Origin: an uncultured Clostridia bacterium
Lineage (GTDB): Bacteria > Bacillota > Clostridia > Saccharofermentanales > Saccharofermentanaceae
Assembly: GCA_947165785.1 (NCBI GenBank)
Contig: CAMVBS010000017.1
Location: 1-40,658 of the forward strand
Length of the DNA: 40,658 bases
Reading direction: 5' to 3'
Shown: piece by piece, positions 8,405 through 16,427 of the stretch
Position numbering within the stretch: position 1 is the stretch's first letter
Layout: each line of letters begins with the position of its first letter
The notes under the pieces: generated by a model
Databases searched by the model: none
Seen by the model: only the letters and a program-made list of their open reading frames with translations
Told to the model about the DNA's origin: nothing
Program-made: the position numbers and the translations under genes

Positions 8405-10171
8405 ATGATAAAAACGTTGGCAAGAGAGATAAAGCAATACGTCGCTGCATCCGTAGTGACACCGCTTTTTATGATACTCGAGGTTATCTGTGAGATGATA
8501 ATCCCGTATCTTATGGCTTCTATCGTAGATAACGGTATCGAGAAAGGTAATCTTAATCACATATACAACATAGCGGGATTAATGGTCATCGTTGCTCTCG
8601 TATCGCTCTTTGCGGGAGCGATGGGAGGTAAATACGGAGCACGTGCTTCCGCAGGTTTTGCGCATAACCTGAGAGAAGCGATGTTCTATAGGATCCAGAA
8701 GTTCTCGTTTAAAGAGATCGATAAGTATTCCACGGCAGGTCTTGTAACCCGTCTTACGACAGACGTTACGAATATCCAGAATGCTTATCAGATGGTCCTT
8801 CGAATGCTCGTAAGATCTCCTATGAGCCTTATCGTTGCGATGGTCATGGCATTTACCTTAAATGCCAAGATCGCACTTATCTATCTTGCTGCAGTATTTG
8901 TCCTTGCGATCGTCCTTATCGTCATCATGCTCCTTGCAATGAAGCATTTCCGTGTCCTTTTCGAAAAGTACGATAAGATGAACGAATCAGTTCAGGAGAA
9001 CGTGGCATCCATAAGAGTAGTTAAGTCCTTCGTAAGAGAGGACTACGAGAAGAAGAAGTTCAACACGGCTTCCAACAATATCTATAAGCTTGCCGTAGCA
9101 GCAGAGAAGGTCCTTTCCTTCAATAACCCTGCCATGGTACTTACAACGAACGCATGTATCCTTTTGATCTCTTGGTTCGGCGCCAAGCTCATCGTTGCGA
9201 ACGAACTTACAACGGGTGATCTTCTCGCGCTCCTGAGTTACTGTATGAACATCCTCATAAGTCTCATGCTCCTCAGCATGGTCTTCGTTATGATCACCAT
9301 GAGTTCGGCATCCGCAAAGCGTGTAGCCGAGGTCCTTGAACAGGAAAGCTCCATAGTAAATCCTGCTGAGCCTGTCATGGAAGTGAGTGACGGTTCCATC
9401 TCATTTAAGGATGTAAGCTTTAAGTACTATGATGACGCAGAGAACTACGTACTTAATGATGTCGACCTTGATATCAAGTCAGGTGAGACGATCGGTATCG
9501 TCGGAGGAACGGGTGTAGGTAAGAGTACATTCGTAAATCTCATCAGCAGATTCTATGACGTTAACGAAGGTAAAGTAATGGTCGGAGGCCATGATGTTAA
9601 GGAGTACGATCTTGACGTTCTCAGGAACAACGTATCAATGGTCCTTCAGAAGAATGAGCTTTTCACGGGTACGATATTCGATAACCTTCGCTGGGGTGAT
9701 GAGAATGCATCCGAAGAAGAGTGCATCAATGCATGTAAGATAGCTCAGGCAGATGAGTTCATAAGGAACTTCCCTGACGGTTACAACACCAAGATCGAAC
9801 AGGGCGGTACCAATGTATCCGGTGGCCAGAAGCAAAGACTTTGTATCGCCAGAGCGCTTCTTAAGAAACCGAAGATCCTTATCCTTGATGATTCGACTTC
9901 GGCAGTTGATACGAGTACGGACAGAAAGATCAGAGAAGGTCTCAAAAATGACAGACCTGACATGACCAAGATCATAATCGCTCAGAGGATCTCATCCGTT
10001 AAGGATGCAGACAGGATCATCGTGATCGAGGACGATAAGGTTACGGCTTTTGCTCCTCACGAGGAACTCCTTAAGATCAATGAGACATATGCTTCGCTTT
10101 ATGAAGCACAGACAAGCGGAGGCGGAGACTTTGACGAAGCCAAGCTTAACAGCAAGGGAGGTGAGGCTTAA
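8405..10171 (+). CDS. ABC exporter half-transporter, degenerate-site subunit
   Basis: 588 residues: an N-terminal six-helix exporter domain (about 1-310), then an ATPase domain with Walker A GGTGVGKST, a canonical VSGGQ signature and Walker B ILILDDSTSAVD. The catalytic Glu after Walker B is Asp, as in the non-catalytic half of heterodimeric exporters such as BmrCD or TM287/288. Its stop overlaps the next gene by 1 bp (TAATG), so the two subunits are translated together. Such exporters move lipids or drugs out of the cytoplasm; the substrate is unknown here. The start follows GGGGGAG. The gene begins 77 nt after rel and may be read from the same transcript. Confidence 0.92.
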   Translation: MIKTLAREIKQYVAASVVTPLFMILEVICEMIIPYLMASIVDNGIEKGNLNHIYNIAGLMVIVALVSLFAGAMGGKYGARASAGFAHNLREAMFYRIQKFSFKEIDKYSTAGLVTRLTTDVTNIQNAYQMVLRMLVRSPMSLIVAMVMAFTLNAKIALIYLAAVFVLAIVLIVIMLLAMKHFRVLFEKYDKMNESVQENVASIRVVKSFVREDYEKKKFNTASNNIYKLAVAAEKVLSFNNPAMVLTTNACILLISWFGAKLIVANELTTGDLLALLSYCMNILISLMLLSMVFVMITMSSASAKRVAEVLEQESSIVNPAEPVMEVSDGSISFKDVSFKYYDDAENYVLNDVDLDIKSGETIGIVGGTGVGKSTFVNLISRFYDVNEGKVMVGGHDVKEYDLDVLRNNVSMVLQKNELFTGTIFDNLRWGDENASEEECINACKIAQADEFIRNFPDGYNTKIEQGGTNVSGGQKQRLCIARALLKKPKILILDDSTSAVDTSTDRKIREGLKNDRPDMTKIIIAQRISSVKDADRIIVIEDDKVTAFAPHEELLKINETYASLYEAQTSGGGDFDEAKLNSKGGEA

Positions 10172-12087
10172 TGGCACAGCCCAAGCAGGTTAAGATGGGA
10201 CAAAGAGGAAGAGGTCCGATGCCTAAGATCGAGCATCCTTTCAAGATAATAAAGAGGATATTCGGATATACGTTCAGATGGTACTGGATCCACTGGATAT
10301 TTGTTATCATCTGCGTATTGGCGAGCACATTCTCCAATGTCCAGGGAACGCTTTTCATGAAGTCATTGATCGATGACTATATCGTTCCGCTCACGAAGCA
10401 GACTTCTCCAGACTTCATGCCTCTTCTTTATGCGATCTTACGCGTTGCTGCATTCTACCTTGTCGGTGTCATAGCGGCTTTTGCTCAGGCAAGACTTCTC
10501 ATGTACATTACACAGGGTACTTTGCGTAACCTGAGAGACGAATTGTTTAACAAGATGGAGAGCCTTCCGGTCAAGTACTTTGATACGCATGCTCACGGCG
10601 ATATCATGTCTGTCTACACCAACGATATCGATACGTTAAGACAGATGGTATCCCAGAGTATCCCGCAGCTCCTGTCAAGTATCGTAACTGTAGTAAGCGT
10701 TCTTACGAGTATGATCGTCCTTAACTGGCTTCTTACGCTCATTACGATATCCATGGTATTCGTAATGCTCTTCTGTACGGCCAAGTTAAGTGCTGCTTCA
10801 GGTAAGAACTTTGCGATCCAGCAAAGAAGCCTCGGTTCAGTTAACGGTTACATCGAAGAGATAATGACCGGCCAGAAGGTAGTTAAGTCATTCTGCTACG
10901 AAGACAAGGCGATGGAAGAGTTCAAGAAGCGTAATGACGAGCTTTACGTCAGTGCCGATAAGGCTAACACGTTCGCCAATATCCTGATGCCTATCAATGC
11001 ACAGCTGGGTAACTTAAGTTATGTACTCTGTGCTATCGTCGGCGGTGCATTCGCGATCAAGGGTATCGGAGGATTTACACTTGGTGCTCTTGCAAGCTTC
11101 CTTACATTTAACAAGCAGTTTGCTCACCCGATCAATCAGATCTCCATGCAGCTTAATTCCATCATGGTTGGTCTTGCAGGCGGCCAGAGGATCTTCGATC
11201 TTTTGGATCAGACACCTGAGACAGACGAAGGTTACGTTACTTTGGTCAATGCCAAGATGGTAGACGGCAAGATAACAGAGTGTGAAGAAAGAACAGGTAT
11301 GTGGGCATGGAAGCATTTCCACAAGGCTGACGGAACAACTACTTATGTTGAACTTAAAGGTGACGTTGAATTCCATCAGGTTGATTTCGCATATGAAGAA
11401 GGTCATCCTGTCCTTCACGATATCGATCTGTTTGCTACACCTGGTCAGAAGATCGCATTCGTAGGTTCGACCGGTGCAGGTAAGACGACTATCACTAATC
11501 TCATCAACCGTTTCTATGACATAGCAGACGGTAAGATCAGATATGACGGCATCAACATCAACAAGATAAAGAAGGACGATCTCCGTCATTCCCTCGGTAT
11601 CGTTTTGCAGGAGACACACCTTTTCAGCATGTCGGTTAAGGACAATATAAGATACGGTAAGCTCGATGCGACTGATGAGGAAGTCTATGCAGCAGCCAAA
11701 CTTGCAAATGCAGATGCATTTATAAGACACCTTCCGCAGGGATATGACACTATCCTTGAAGGAGACGGTGCAAACCTGTCACAGGGTCAAAGACAGCTCC
11801 TTGCTATTGCGAGAGCAGCTATCGCAGACCCGCCTGTGCTTATCCTTGATGAGGCAACGAGTTCCATCGATACTCATACCGAGTCTTTGGTACAAAAAGG
11901 CATGGATAAGCTCATGAAGGGCAGAACGACATTCGTTATCGCTCACAGGCTCAGTACCGTCAAGAATTCCGATTGTATCATCGTTCTTGAGAAAGGACGT
12001 ATAATAGAGAGAGGTAATCACGATCAGCTCATCGAGAAGAAGGGCAGATACTATCATCTATATACCGGTAACACGGCACAAAACTGA
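10171..12087 (+). CDS. ABC exporter half-transporter, catalytic subunit
   Basis: 638 residues: a hydrophilic N-terminal extension of about 30, six membrane helices, then an ATPase domain with Walker A GSTGAGKTT, signature LSQGQ (G replaced by Q) and Walker B LILDEATSSID with the catalytic Glu. Paired with the upstream subunit, one composite ATP site is fully canonical (this Walker A/B with the partner's VSGGQ) and the other is degenerate on both faces (partner's Asp, this LSQGQ). That is the known layout of asymmetric heterodimeric exporters. There is an insert of about 40 residues between the membrane domain and the ATPase (about 350-395), as in the BmrD/YheH type. The trxB gene follows after 21 nt. 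Confidence 0.93.
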   Translation: MAQPKQVKMGQRGRGPMPKIEHPFKIIKRIFGYTFRWYWIHWIFVIICVLASTFSNVQGTLFMKSLIDDYIVPLTKQTSPDFMPLLYAILRVAAFYLVGVIAAFAQARLLMYITQGTLRNLRDELFNKMESLPVKYFDTHAHGDIMSVYTNDIDTLRQMVSQSIPQLLSSIVTVVSVLTSMIVLNWLLTLITISMVFVMLFCTAKLSAASGKNFAIQQRSLGSVNGYIEEIMTGQKVVKSFCYEDKAMEEFKKRNDELYVSADKANTFANILMPINAQLGNLSYVLCAIVGGAFAIKGIGGFTLGALASFLTFNKQFAHPINQISMQLNSIMVGLAGGQRIFDLLDQTPETDEGYVTLVNAKMVDGKITECEERTGMWAWKHFHKADGTTTYVELKGDVEFHQVDFAYEEGHPVLHDIDLFATPGQKIAFVGSTGAGKTTITNLINRFYDIADGKIRYDGININKIKKDDLRHSLGIVLQETHLFSMSVKDNIRYGKLDATDEEVYAAAKLANADAFIRHLPQGYDTILEGDGANLSQGQRQLLAIARAAIADPPVLILDEATSSIDTHTESLVQKGMDKLMKGRTTFVIAHRLSTVKNSDCIIVLEKGRIIERGNHDQLIEKKGRYYHLYTGNTAQN

Positions 12088-12108
12088 TCACACAGGAGGT
12101 GGATCATC

Positions 12109-13032
12109 ATGTATGACATCATTATCGTCGGTGCAGGAACGGCAGGCCTTACCGCAGCTATCTACGGAAGACGTGCAGGTAAATCGGTTATCGTCTATGA
12201 GGGCGAGAGCTATGGCGGACAGATCATCAATACACCGGAGATCGAGAATTATCCGGGTATCAAGAATGTATCGGGTTATAAGTTTGCCACAGATCTTTAC
12301 GAGCAGGTCATTGCTCTGGGCGCTGATTTCGAATATGACAAGATAGTTAAGGTAGAGGGAAGTTTTAAAGAGGGATTTGTTCTTACTACTGAGTTCGGAA
12401 AGACTGTTGAAGGTAAGACGATAATCCTTGCATGCGGTGCGAAGAACCGTAAGCTCGGACTTCCTATGGAAGATAAGCTTCTCGGAAGAGGTGTCTCATA
12501 TTGTGCAACCTGTGACGGTGCTTTCTTTAAGGGAAAGGATGTAGCAGTTAACGGCGGCGGTAATACGGCACTCGAAGATGCTATCTATCTTGCAGGAATT
12601 TGCAATAAAGTATACCTCGTTCACAGAAGAGATGCCTTCAGAGGCGAGCAGGCACTCGTTGATATCGTAAGACAGACAGCCAATATCGAACTCGTATTGA
12701 ACAGCACCATAAGCGAACTTAAAGGCGAGAAGAAACTCGAGGCTATTACAGTCAAGAATACTCAGACATCAGGTGAGATGGATATCTCCGTAAGCGGTCT
12801 TTTTGTTGCGATCGGACAGGTTCCTTCCAACGAGCCGTTCGCAGAGCTCGTAAACGTTGATCCTTCAGGCTATATCGTAGCAGGTGAGGATTGTAAGACT
12901 AATGTCGAGGGAATCTTTGCTGCAGGTGACGGAAGGACCAAGACCCTTCGTCAGCTTACTACAGCCGCTTCAGACGGAGCGATCGCTGCAGTTGCATGCT
13001 GTGATCTTATCCTTCACTCGAATCAGAACTGA
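12109..13032 (+). CDS. trxB: Thioredoxin reductase
   Basis: 307 residues, the normal length of the low-molecular-weight enzyme. It has the FAD-binding GAGTAGLTAA at 8-17, the redox-active CATC at 132-135 followed by DGAFF, the NAD(P)H-binding GGGNTALEDA region, and the C-terminal FAD motif GIFAAGDGR. It reduces thioredoxin using NADPH or another donor. The start follows CAGGAGGTGG. It is the last gene of the recJ-rel-ABC run, and its 3' end overlaps the convergent AI-2E gene by 26 bp. Confidence 0.96.
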   Translation: MYDIIIVGAGTAGLTAAIYGRRAGKSVIVYEGESYGGQIINTPEIENYPGIKNVSGYKFATDLYEQVIALGADFEYDKIVKVEGSFKEGFVLTTEFGKTVEGKTIILACGAKNRKLGLPMEDKLLGRGVSYCATCDGAFFKGKDVAVNGGGNTALEDAIYLAGICNKVYLVHRRDAFRGEQALVDIVRQTANIELVLNSTISELKGEKKLEAITVKNTQTSGEMDISVSGLFVAIGQVPSNEPFAELVNVDPSGYIVAGEDCKTNVEGIFAAGDGRTKTLRQLTTAASDGAIAAVACCDLILHSNQN

Positions 13033-14299
13033 GTTCGTCTTCGACATCAGGAGCTTTCATAAACTTATTCAATACTCGCGACAAGAACGCGAGTATTTTT
13101 TTGTCGAGTTCGAATACCTTGAGGATCTGGATGCAGATGATCATGACCGTAGGTCCGAGAAGGAATCCGATAGGACCCCAGACATAGACACCGATTACCA
13201 TTGCAACGAGCATGAGGAGCGGATGAAGCTTCATTGACTTACCGAGGATCAAAGGTTCGATGATACGTCTGATGATGGTCATGAGGGCCATACCGACAAT
13301 GAGCACTGCTGCACCTGCGATATTGCCTTCAAGTGCACAGTATATGATCACAGGCCACATCGTTACTGCGATACCGAGTACCGGAAGGAAGTCGATGACA
13401 CCTGTTATGAGCGCGAGGATAAGTGCATAGTCAACACCGGCGATCTTAAAGATAAGGAAAGCCTCTGCTGCCGTTATTATAAGAAGTGCGGTGTAACCGC
13501 CGAGAACTCTGAAGAGAGTAACGGAAAGGTCATTAACGAGCGACAGGGACTTTTTCCTGAAGGACTTATGAGGAACGTTCTTAAGATAGAACTTCATTAC
13601 CGCAGGTCCGTCGCTTATGAAGTAGTATCCGCTGAGGATAACACAAACGATGGAAAAGAGCACTGTAGGAAGGCTTCCTACGAACTTCCAAAGAGCACTG
13701 ACGAGCGAAGAGAGGATCGAAGGGATGGCCTTAACAGCATTATGTGCCCATGTATTGACATTTTCCTTGATGAGCTCAACGATCTCATTGCTTAAGAAAC
13801 CGCCGTGATCTACGGAGAGTTTATTAAGGTTTGCAGCTTTTTTAAGTGCCTCATAGTCGATATCTTCGGCAAATCTCGAGAGAGCTGTTACGGCATTTGT
13901 TGCCTGTGAGATAAGAGCGAAGATGCCGAGTGCACAGACGATGAAAACGAAGATGAGAAGAATTATGTATACAACAATGGAGATCTTAGTCTGAAGTGAC
14001 TTCTCTTTTTTCTCACCTTCCGGATGTGTAAACTTGTACCAGACTGAATTCTGCTTTTTGGGATCGACCTTCTTGTGCGGCTTTGGCGGCTTGTTCTTCG
14101 GTGTGAAGAGTTTCGTCAAAGGCTTGGCGATCGCATAACTTGTCTTTGCAAGTACGAATCCGATAAGGAACGGGATAAGGATAATGGCAAGCTTGGAGAA
14201 GAAGTAGATGACTACGCAGGCGATAAGAGTGATCAATATAAATTTGATCATGCTTATTACCGATGCTTTATCCTTGTTATAACGTTCTCTGTTAGTCAT
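13007..14299 (-). CDS. AI-2E family transporter
   Basis: 430 residues with about eight hydrophobic segments and the family's typical pattern: paired N-terminal helices, a long soluble segment (about 150-210), then a cluster of helices ending in PLILGKSMKLHPLLMLVAMV and GPIGFLLGP. AI-2E proteins are exporters or Na+/H+ antiporters; a role with autoinducer-2 is shown only for some members. There is an extra Lys/Pro-rich cytoplasmic loop at about 68-100. The start follows AAGGGGTGATG. The C-terminal codons overlap the end of trxB and contain its terminator. The upstream gene ends 6 nt before this start. Confidence 0.85.
   Translation of the reverse strand: MTNRERYNKDKASVISMIKFILITLIACVVIYFFSKLAIILIPFLIGFVLAKTSYAIAKPLTKLFTPKNKPPKPHKKVDPKKQNSVWYKFTHPEGEKKEKSLQTKISIVVYIILLIFVFIVCALGIFALISQATNAVTALSRFAEDIDYEALKKAANLNKLSVDHGGFLSNEIVELIKENVNTWAHNAVKAIPSILSSLVSALWKFVGSLPTVLFSIVCVILSGYYFISDGPAVMKFYLKNVPHKSFRKKSLSLVNDLSVTLFRVLGGYTALLIITAAEAFLIFKIAGVDYALILALITGVIDFLPVLGIAVTMWPVIIYCALEGNIAGAAVLIVGMALMTIIRRIIEPLILGKSMKLHPLLMLVAMVIGVYVWGPIGFLLGPTVMIICIQILKVFELDKKILAFLSRVLNKFMKAPDVEDELSSDSSEG
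13071..13102 (+). terminator. Terminator of the recJ-trxB run, inside the convergent AI-2E gene
   Basis: AATACTCGCG (13071-13080) pairs perfectly with CGCGAGTATT (13088-13097) around a 7-nt loop, followed by seven T (13096-13102). It lies 39 nt after the trxB stop but wholly within the coding sequence of the minus-strand AI-2E gene. Confidence 0.85.
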
Positions 14300-14305
14300 A
14301 TGTCA

Positions 14306-15310
14306 TCACCCCTTGATCACCATGATCCATAATATCAGGAAGATTATTATCGCACATATCATGGACAAATTCACTCCCGAGAATATGGAAGGCGTCTCAT
14401 CTCTGACCTCACCGTTTATGGAAATATCTGTATCATAAGACATCTTAAAGTCATTAAGAGTCTTCGCAAAGAAGGCCAGAAGTATAACGCCGACCAGGAA
14501 AGCCGGAAGTGACGAGTAGAAGAATGTCGAGTCGATATCGGAATACACCTGGACCATCGTGATATCAACGGCCTTAACGAATCTTCCGAGTAAAAGCTCA
14601 GACAGGCCGCATCCCAAAAGTGAGAAAAAAGGTGCCCAGACATTCTTGGTCCTGTCCCTCAAAAAGCACAGCCAGATGCCTGTAACGAATATTCCGAGGA
14701 AGTCTATGAAGTTGAGTGAGAATACTGCCATAAAAAGGGAGATCATCAAAGTTGCTATCTTGTGATCTTCTTTTCGAAAACATGCCCACAACAGACCCGT
14801 GAAAAATAAAGAGAAGCCAAGGGCAGGTATCACGGTACCGGTAAGATAACCGAGTACTACCTCTGACTTGGATCCCTGATCATTTACAAAGAAGAACGCA
14901 GGGAAGATCAATGTCCTTCCGATCCTGAGCCAGGCCCAGGAAAAGAGATTGTGCATCGGAACTCTTATGAACATAAGTCCGACTCCCGATATAAGAGACA
15001 GGAGCAAAGGACCGATTCCCGTAAATGTGCCAATCGAATCAACGATGACGTTGGCAGGTTTTCTCTTTTTTTCGATAAAAAGAGTTGCGACAGGCATGAG
15101 AAGTGCAAGTGCCACCAAAAGCGGCTCGGTAAGCGAATATCCCGTAAGTGAAGTAGGAGATATCGGTGAGCCTTCGACAAAGAAGATATCTTTAAGAAGG
15201 AAGACTATAAGAAGCCCCAGTGAACAAAGGAACAGGGAATATCCCCAGTTTATCGTTACCGGAAAGCCGAAGTGGTTTTTAAGGATCCTAAATATCTTTT
15301 TCAGTGTCAT
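14306..15310 (-). CDS. Polytopic membrane protein resembling CPBP (CAAX-like) protease but lacking catalytic residues
   Basis: 334 residues with about eight membrane helices. The segment from about 165 to 245 aligns by eye with the CPBP/Abi intramembrane protease core: a Pro, a hydrophobic stretch ending FFTG where the family has FRG, then a helix, then FVTGIWLCFLRDRTKNVWAP, cut here into matches with the family pattern F-x-x-G-x-x-L-x-x-x-x-x-R-T-x-x-x-x-A-P. The EExxxR motif, the F-x-x-x-H motif and the final H-x-x-x-N motif are all absent. If the homology is right this is a pseudoprotease. Its ribosome binding site GAGG overlaps the stop codon of the upstream prepilin peptidase gene, so it is coupled to it. 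The alternative is an unrelated membrane protein. Confidence 0.5.
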   Translation of the reverse strand: MTLKKIFRILKNHFGFPVTINWGYSLFLCSLGLLIVFLLKDIFFVEGSPISPTSLTGYSLTEPLLVALALLMPVATLFIEKKRKPANVIVDSIGTFTGIGPLLLSLISGVGLMFIRVPMHNLFSWAWLRIGRTLIFPAFFFVNDQGSKSEVVLGYLTGTVIPALGFSLFFTGLLWACFRKEDHKIATLMISLFMAVFSLNFIDFLGIFVTGIWLCFLRDRTKNVWAPFFSLLGCGLSELLLGRFVKAVDITMVQVYSDIDSTFFYSSLPAFLVGVILLAFFAKTLNDFKMSYDTDISINGEVRDETPSIFSGVNLSMICAIIIFLILWIMVIKG

Positions 15311-15318
15311 GCAATGCC

Positions 15319-16206
15319 TCAGAAGTACAGATTAAATACCGTCATGTAGTTGAGCATCAGTTTGAAGAATACCGGCTCCATGGCGATGAAGACTCCTGCG
15401 CCGATGGCAAGGAAAGGTCCGAATGCCAGGTAATCAGGGTCATCTGCATAGTGCATGTTCTTCTTCTTGAGCTTAAGTTCGATCTGAGCTTTGATCGGAT
15501 CGTCGCTCGAATCGATGTATTCCTGTTCTTCTCTAAGTCTTTTCTGCTTCCTGATAAGAAGCGGGATCGCGAAAAAGACGCCTACGATAACGGCTACGTA
15601 GATAAGGACGATAAGTCCGTAAAGACCTGTTACCATACCGCATCCAATAAGGAGCTTCATGTCGCCCTGGCCCATTGCCTCTCTGGAAGTGACCATCTCA
15701 CCGATAAAGCCGATGAGAAAGAGAACACCGCCTCCGAGGATCGCAGCACCGACCCTGTTGATGATCGGAGCATACCATGGAGCATTCTCCGTAAACCAGA
15801 TCGTTCCTTCAAGATAATCAGATGCAAGAAGCAGAAATCCGAATATGAGGATAAGGATAGGGAACTGGTCAGGGATTATCCTGTTGAGCTTGTCGGATAT
15901 AAGTACCAGGAATAATACCGGTACGGTAAGAACGATGGCGATCATATGAATGATCCAGCGTCCGGTCAGAAGTTCAGGGAAAAATATCGCTGCAGCAAGG
16001 TAAAACGCTGCGCAGAAGATCCCTGCAAGTACTCCGTGAGGAACCATCTTCATTCTCTTGGACGGACGATAGTTGTCAGCCTTGGGGTCATAATCATAGT
16101 CCTGAAGCCAGGATTCCGGGAGTCTGCCGAATACAAATGTCAAAGAACATCCGATCAGAAATCCCAATATCACCGCTATTACGGCTGCTATAACTGTACT
16201 TGTCAT
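15319..16206 (-). CDS. Type IV prepilin peptidase (A24 family)
   Basis: 295 residues. The start is the ATG 5 nt after GGAGG; a TTG-initiated frame 4 codons longer overlaps that site. The aspartate motifs of A24 peptidases are present: the first Asp in ISDKLNRIIPDQF (about 105), GQGDMKLL (GxGDxK, about 200), and FGPFLAIGA near the end. The enzyme cuts the leader of prepilin-like proteins at the inner membrane. The N-terminal region keeps a trace of the usual G-x-x-x-x-x-x-R-L-P but has no paired CxxC motifs, so N-methylation is doubtful. No pilin or secretion ATPase gene lies in the window. There is an unusual charged insert (about 225-265) before the last helices. Confidence 0.82.
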   Translation of the reverse strand: MTSTVIAAVIAVILGFLIGCSLTFVFGRLPESWLQDYDYDPKADNYRPSKRMKMVPHGVLAGIFCAAFYLAAAIFFPELLTGRWIIHMIAIVLTVPVLFLVLISDKLNRIIPDQFPILILIFGFLLLASDYLEGTIWFTENAPWYAPIINRVGAAILGGGVLFLIGFIGEMVTSREAMGQGDMKLLIGCGMVTGLYGLIVLIYVAVIVGVFFAIPLLIRKQKRLREEQEYIDSSDDPIKAQIELKLKKKNMHYADDPDYLAFGPFLAIGAGVFIAMEPVFFKLMLNYMTVFNLYF

Positions 16207-16259
16207 TACGTCCTCCAAAACAGTAATCAGATAAATAAGAGTTTAATATAATGCGACAT

Positions 16260-16288
16260 ATTATTCAACGTTGTAAATTTATTGTCAA
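16260..16288 (-). promoter_or_regulatory. Promoter of the prepilin peptidase-CPBP-AI-2E set
   Basis: On the minus strand TTGACA (16288-16283) is followed by 17 bp and AATAAT (16265-16260), about 54 bp before the start. The -35 box is perfect; the -10 box has four of six matches. Confidence 0.6.
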
Positions 16289-16336
16289 TTTGCATAGAAA
16301 AGGCAATAAATCAGAGCGATAAACGTCTATAACGAT

Positions 16337-16366
16337 TTGACCAAAATAAGAATAAACTGATAAAAT
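16337..16366 (+). promoter_or_regulatory. Promoter of the glycogen phosphorylase gene
   Basis: TTGACC (16337-16342), 18 bp, TAAAAT (16361-16366). Transcription would start near 16373, leaving a leader of about 50 nt that includes the hairpin at 16401-16416. The divergent promoter at 16260-16288 lies about 50 bp away. Confidence 0.6.
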
Positions 16367-16391
16367 CATTATGGTGTAAAAGAATTTATGT

Positions 16392-16427
16392 GAGGGGGTG
16401 GACGCATATAAGCGTCGACTTATTATG
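16392..16427 (+). promoter_or_regulatory. Ribosome binding site separated from the start codon by a small hairpin
   Basis: A strong GAGGGGG (16392-16398) lies 26 nt before the ATG at 16425, too far for normal use. Between them GACGC (16401-16405) pairs with GCGTC (16412-16416) around a 6-nt loop. If that hairpin forms, the effective spacing falls to about 10 nt. The alternative start is GTG at 16398, which would overlap the binding site. Confidence 0.5.
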
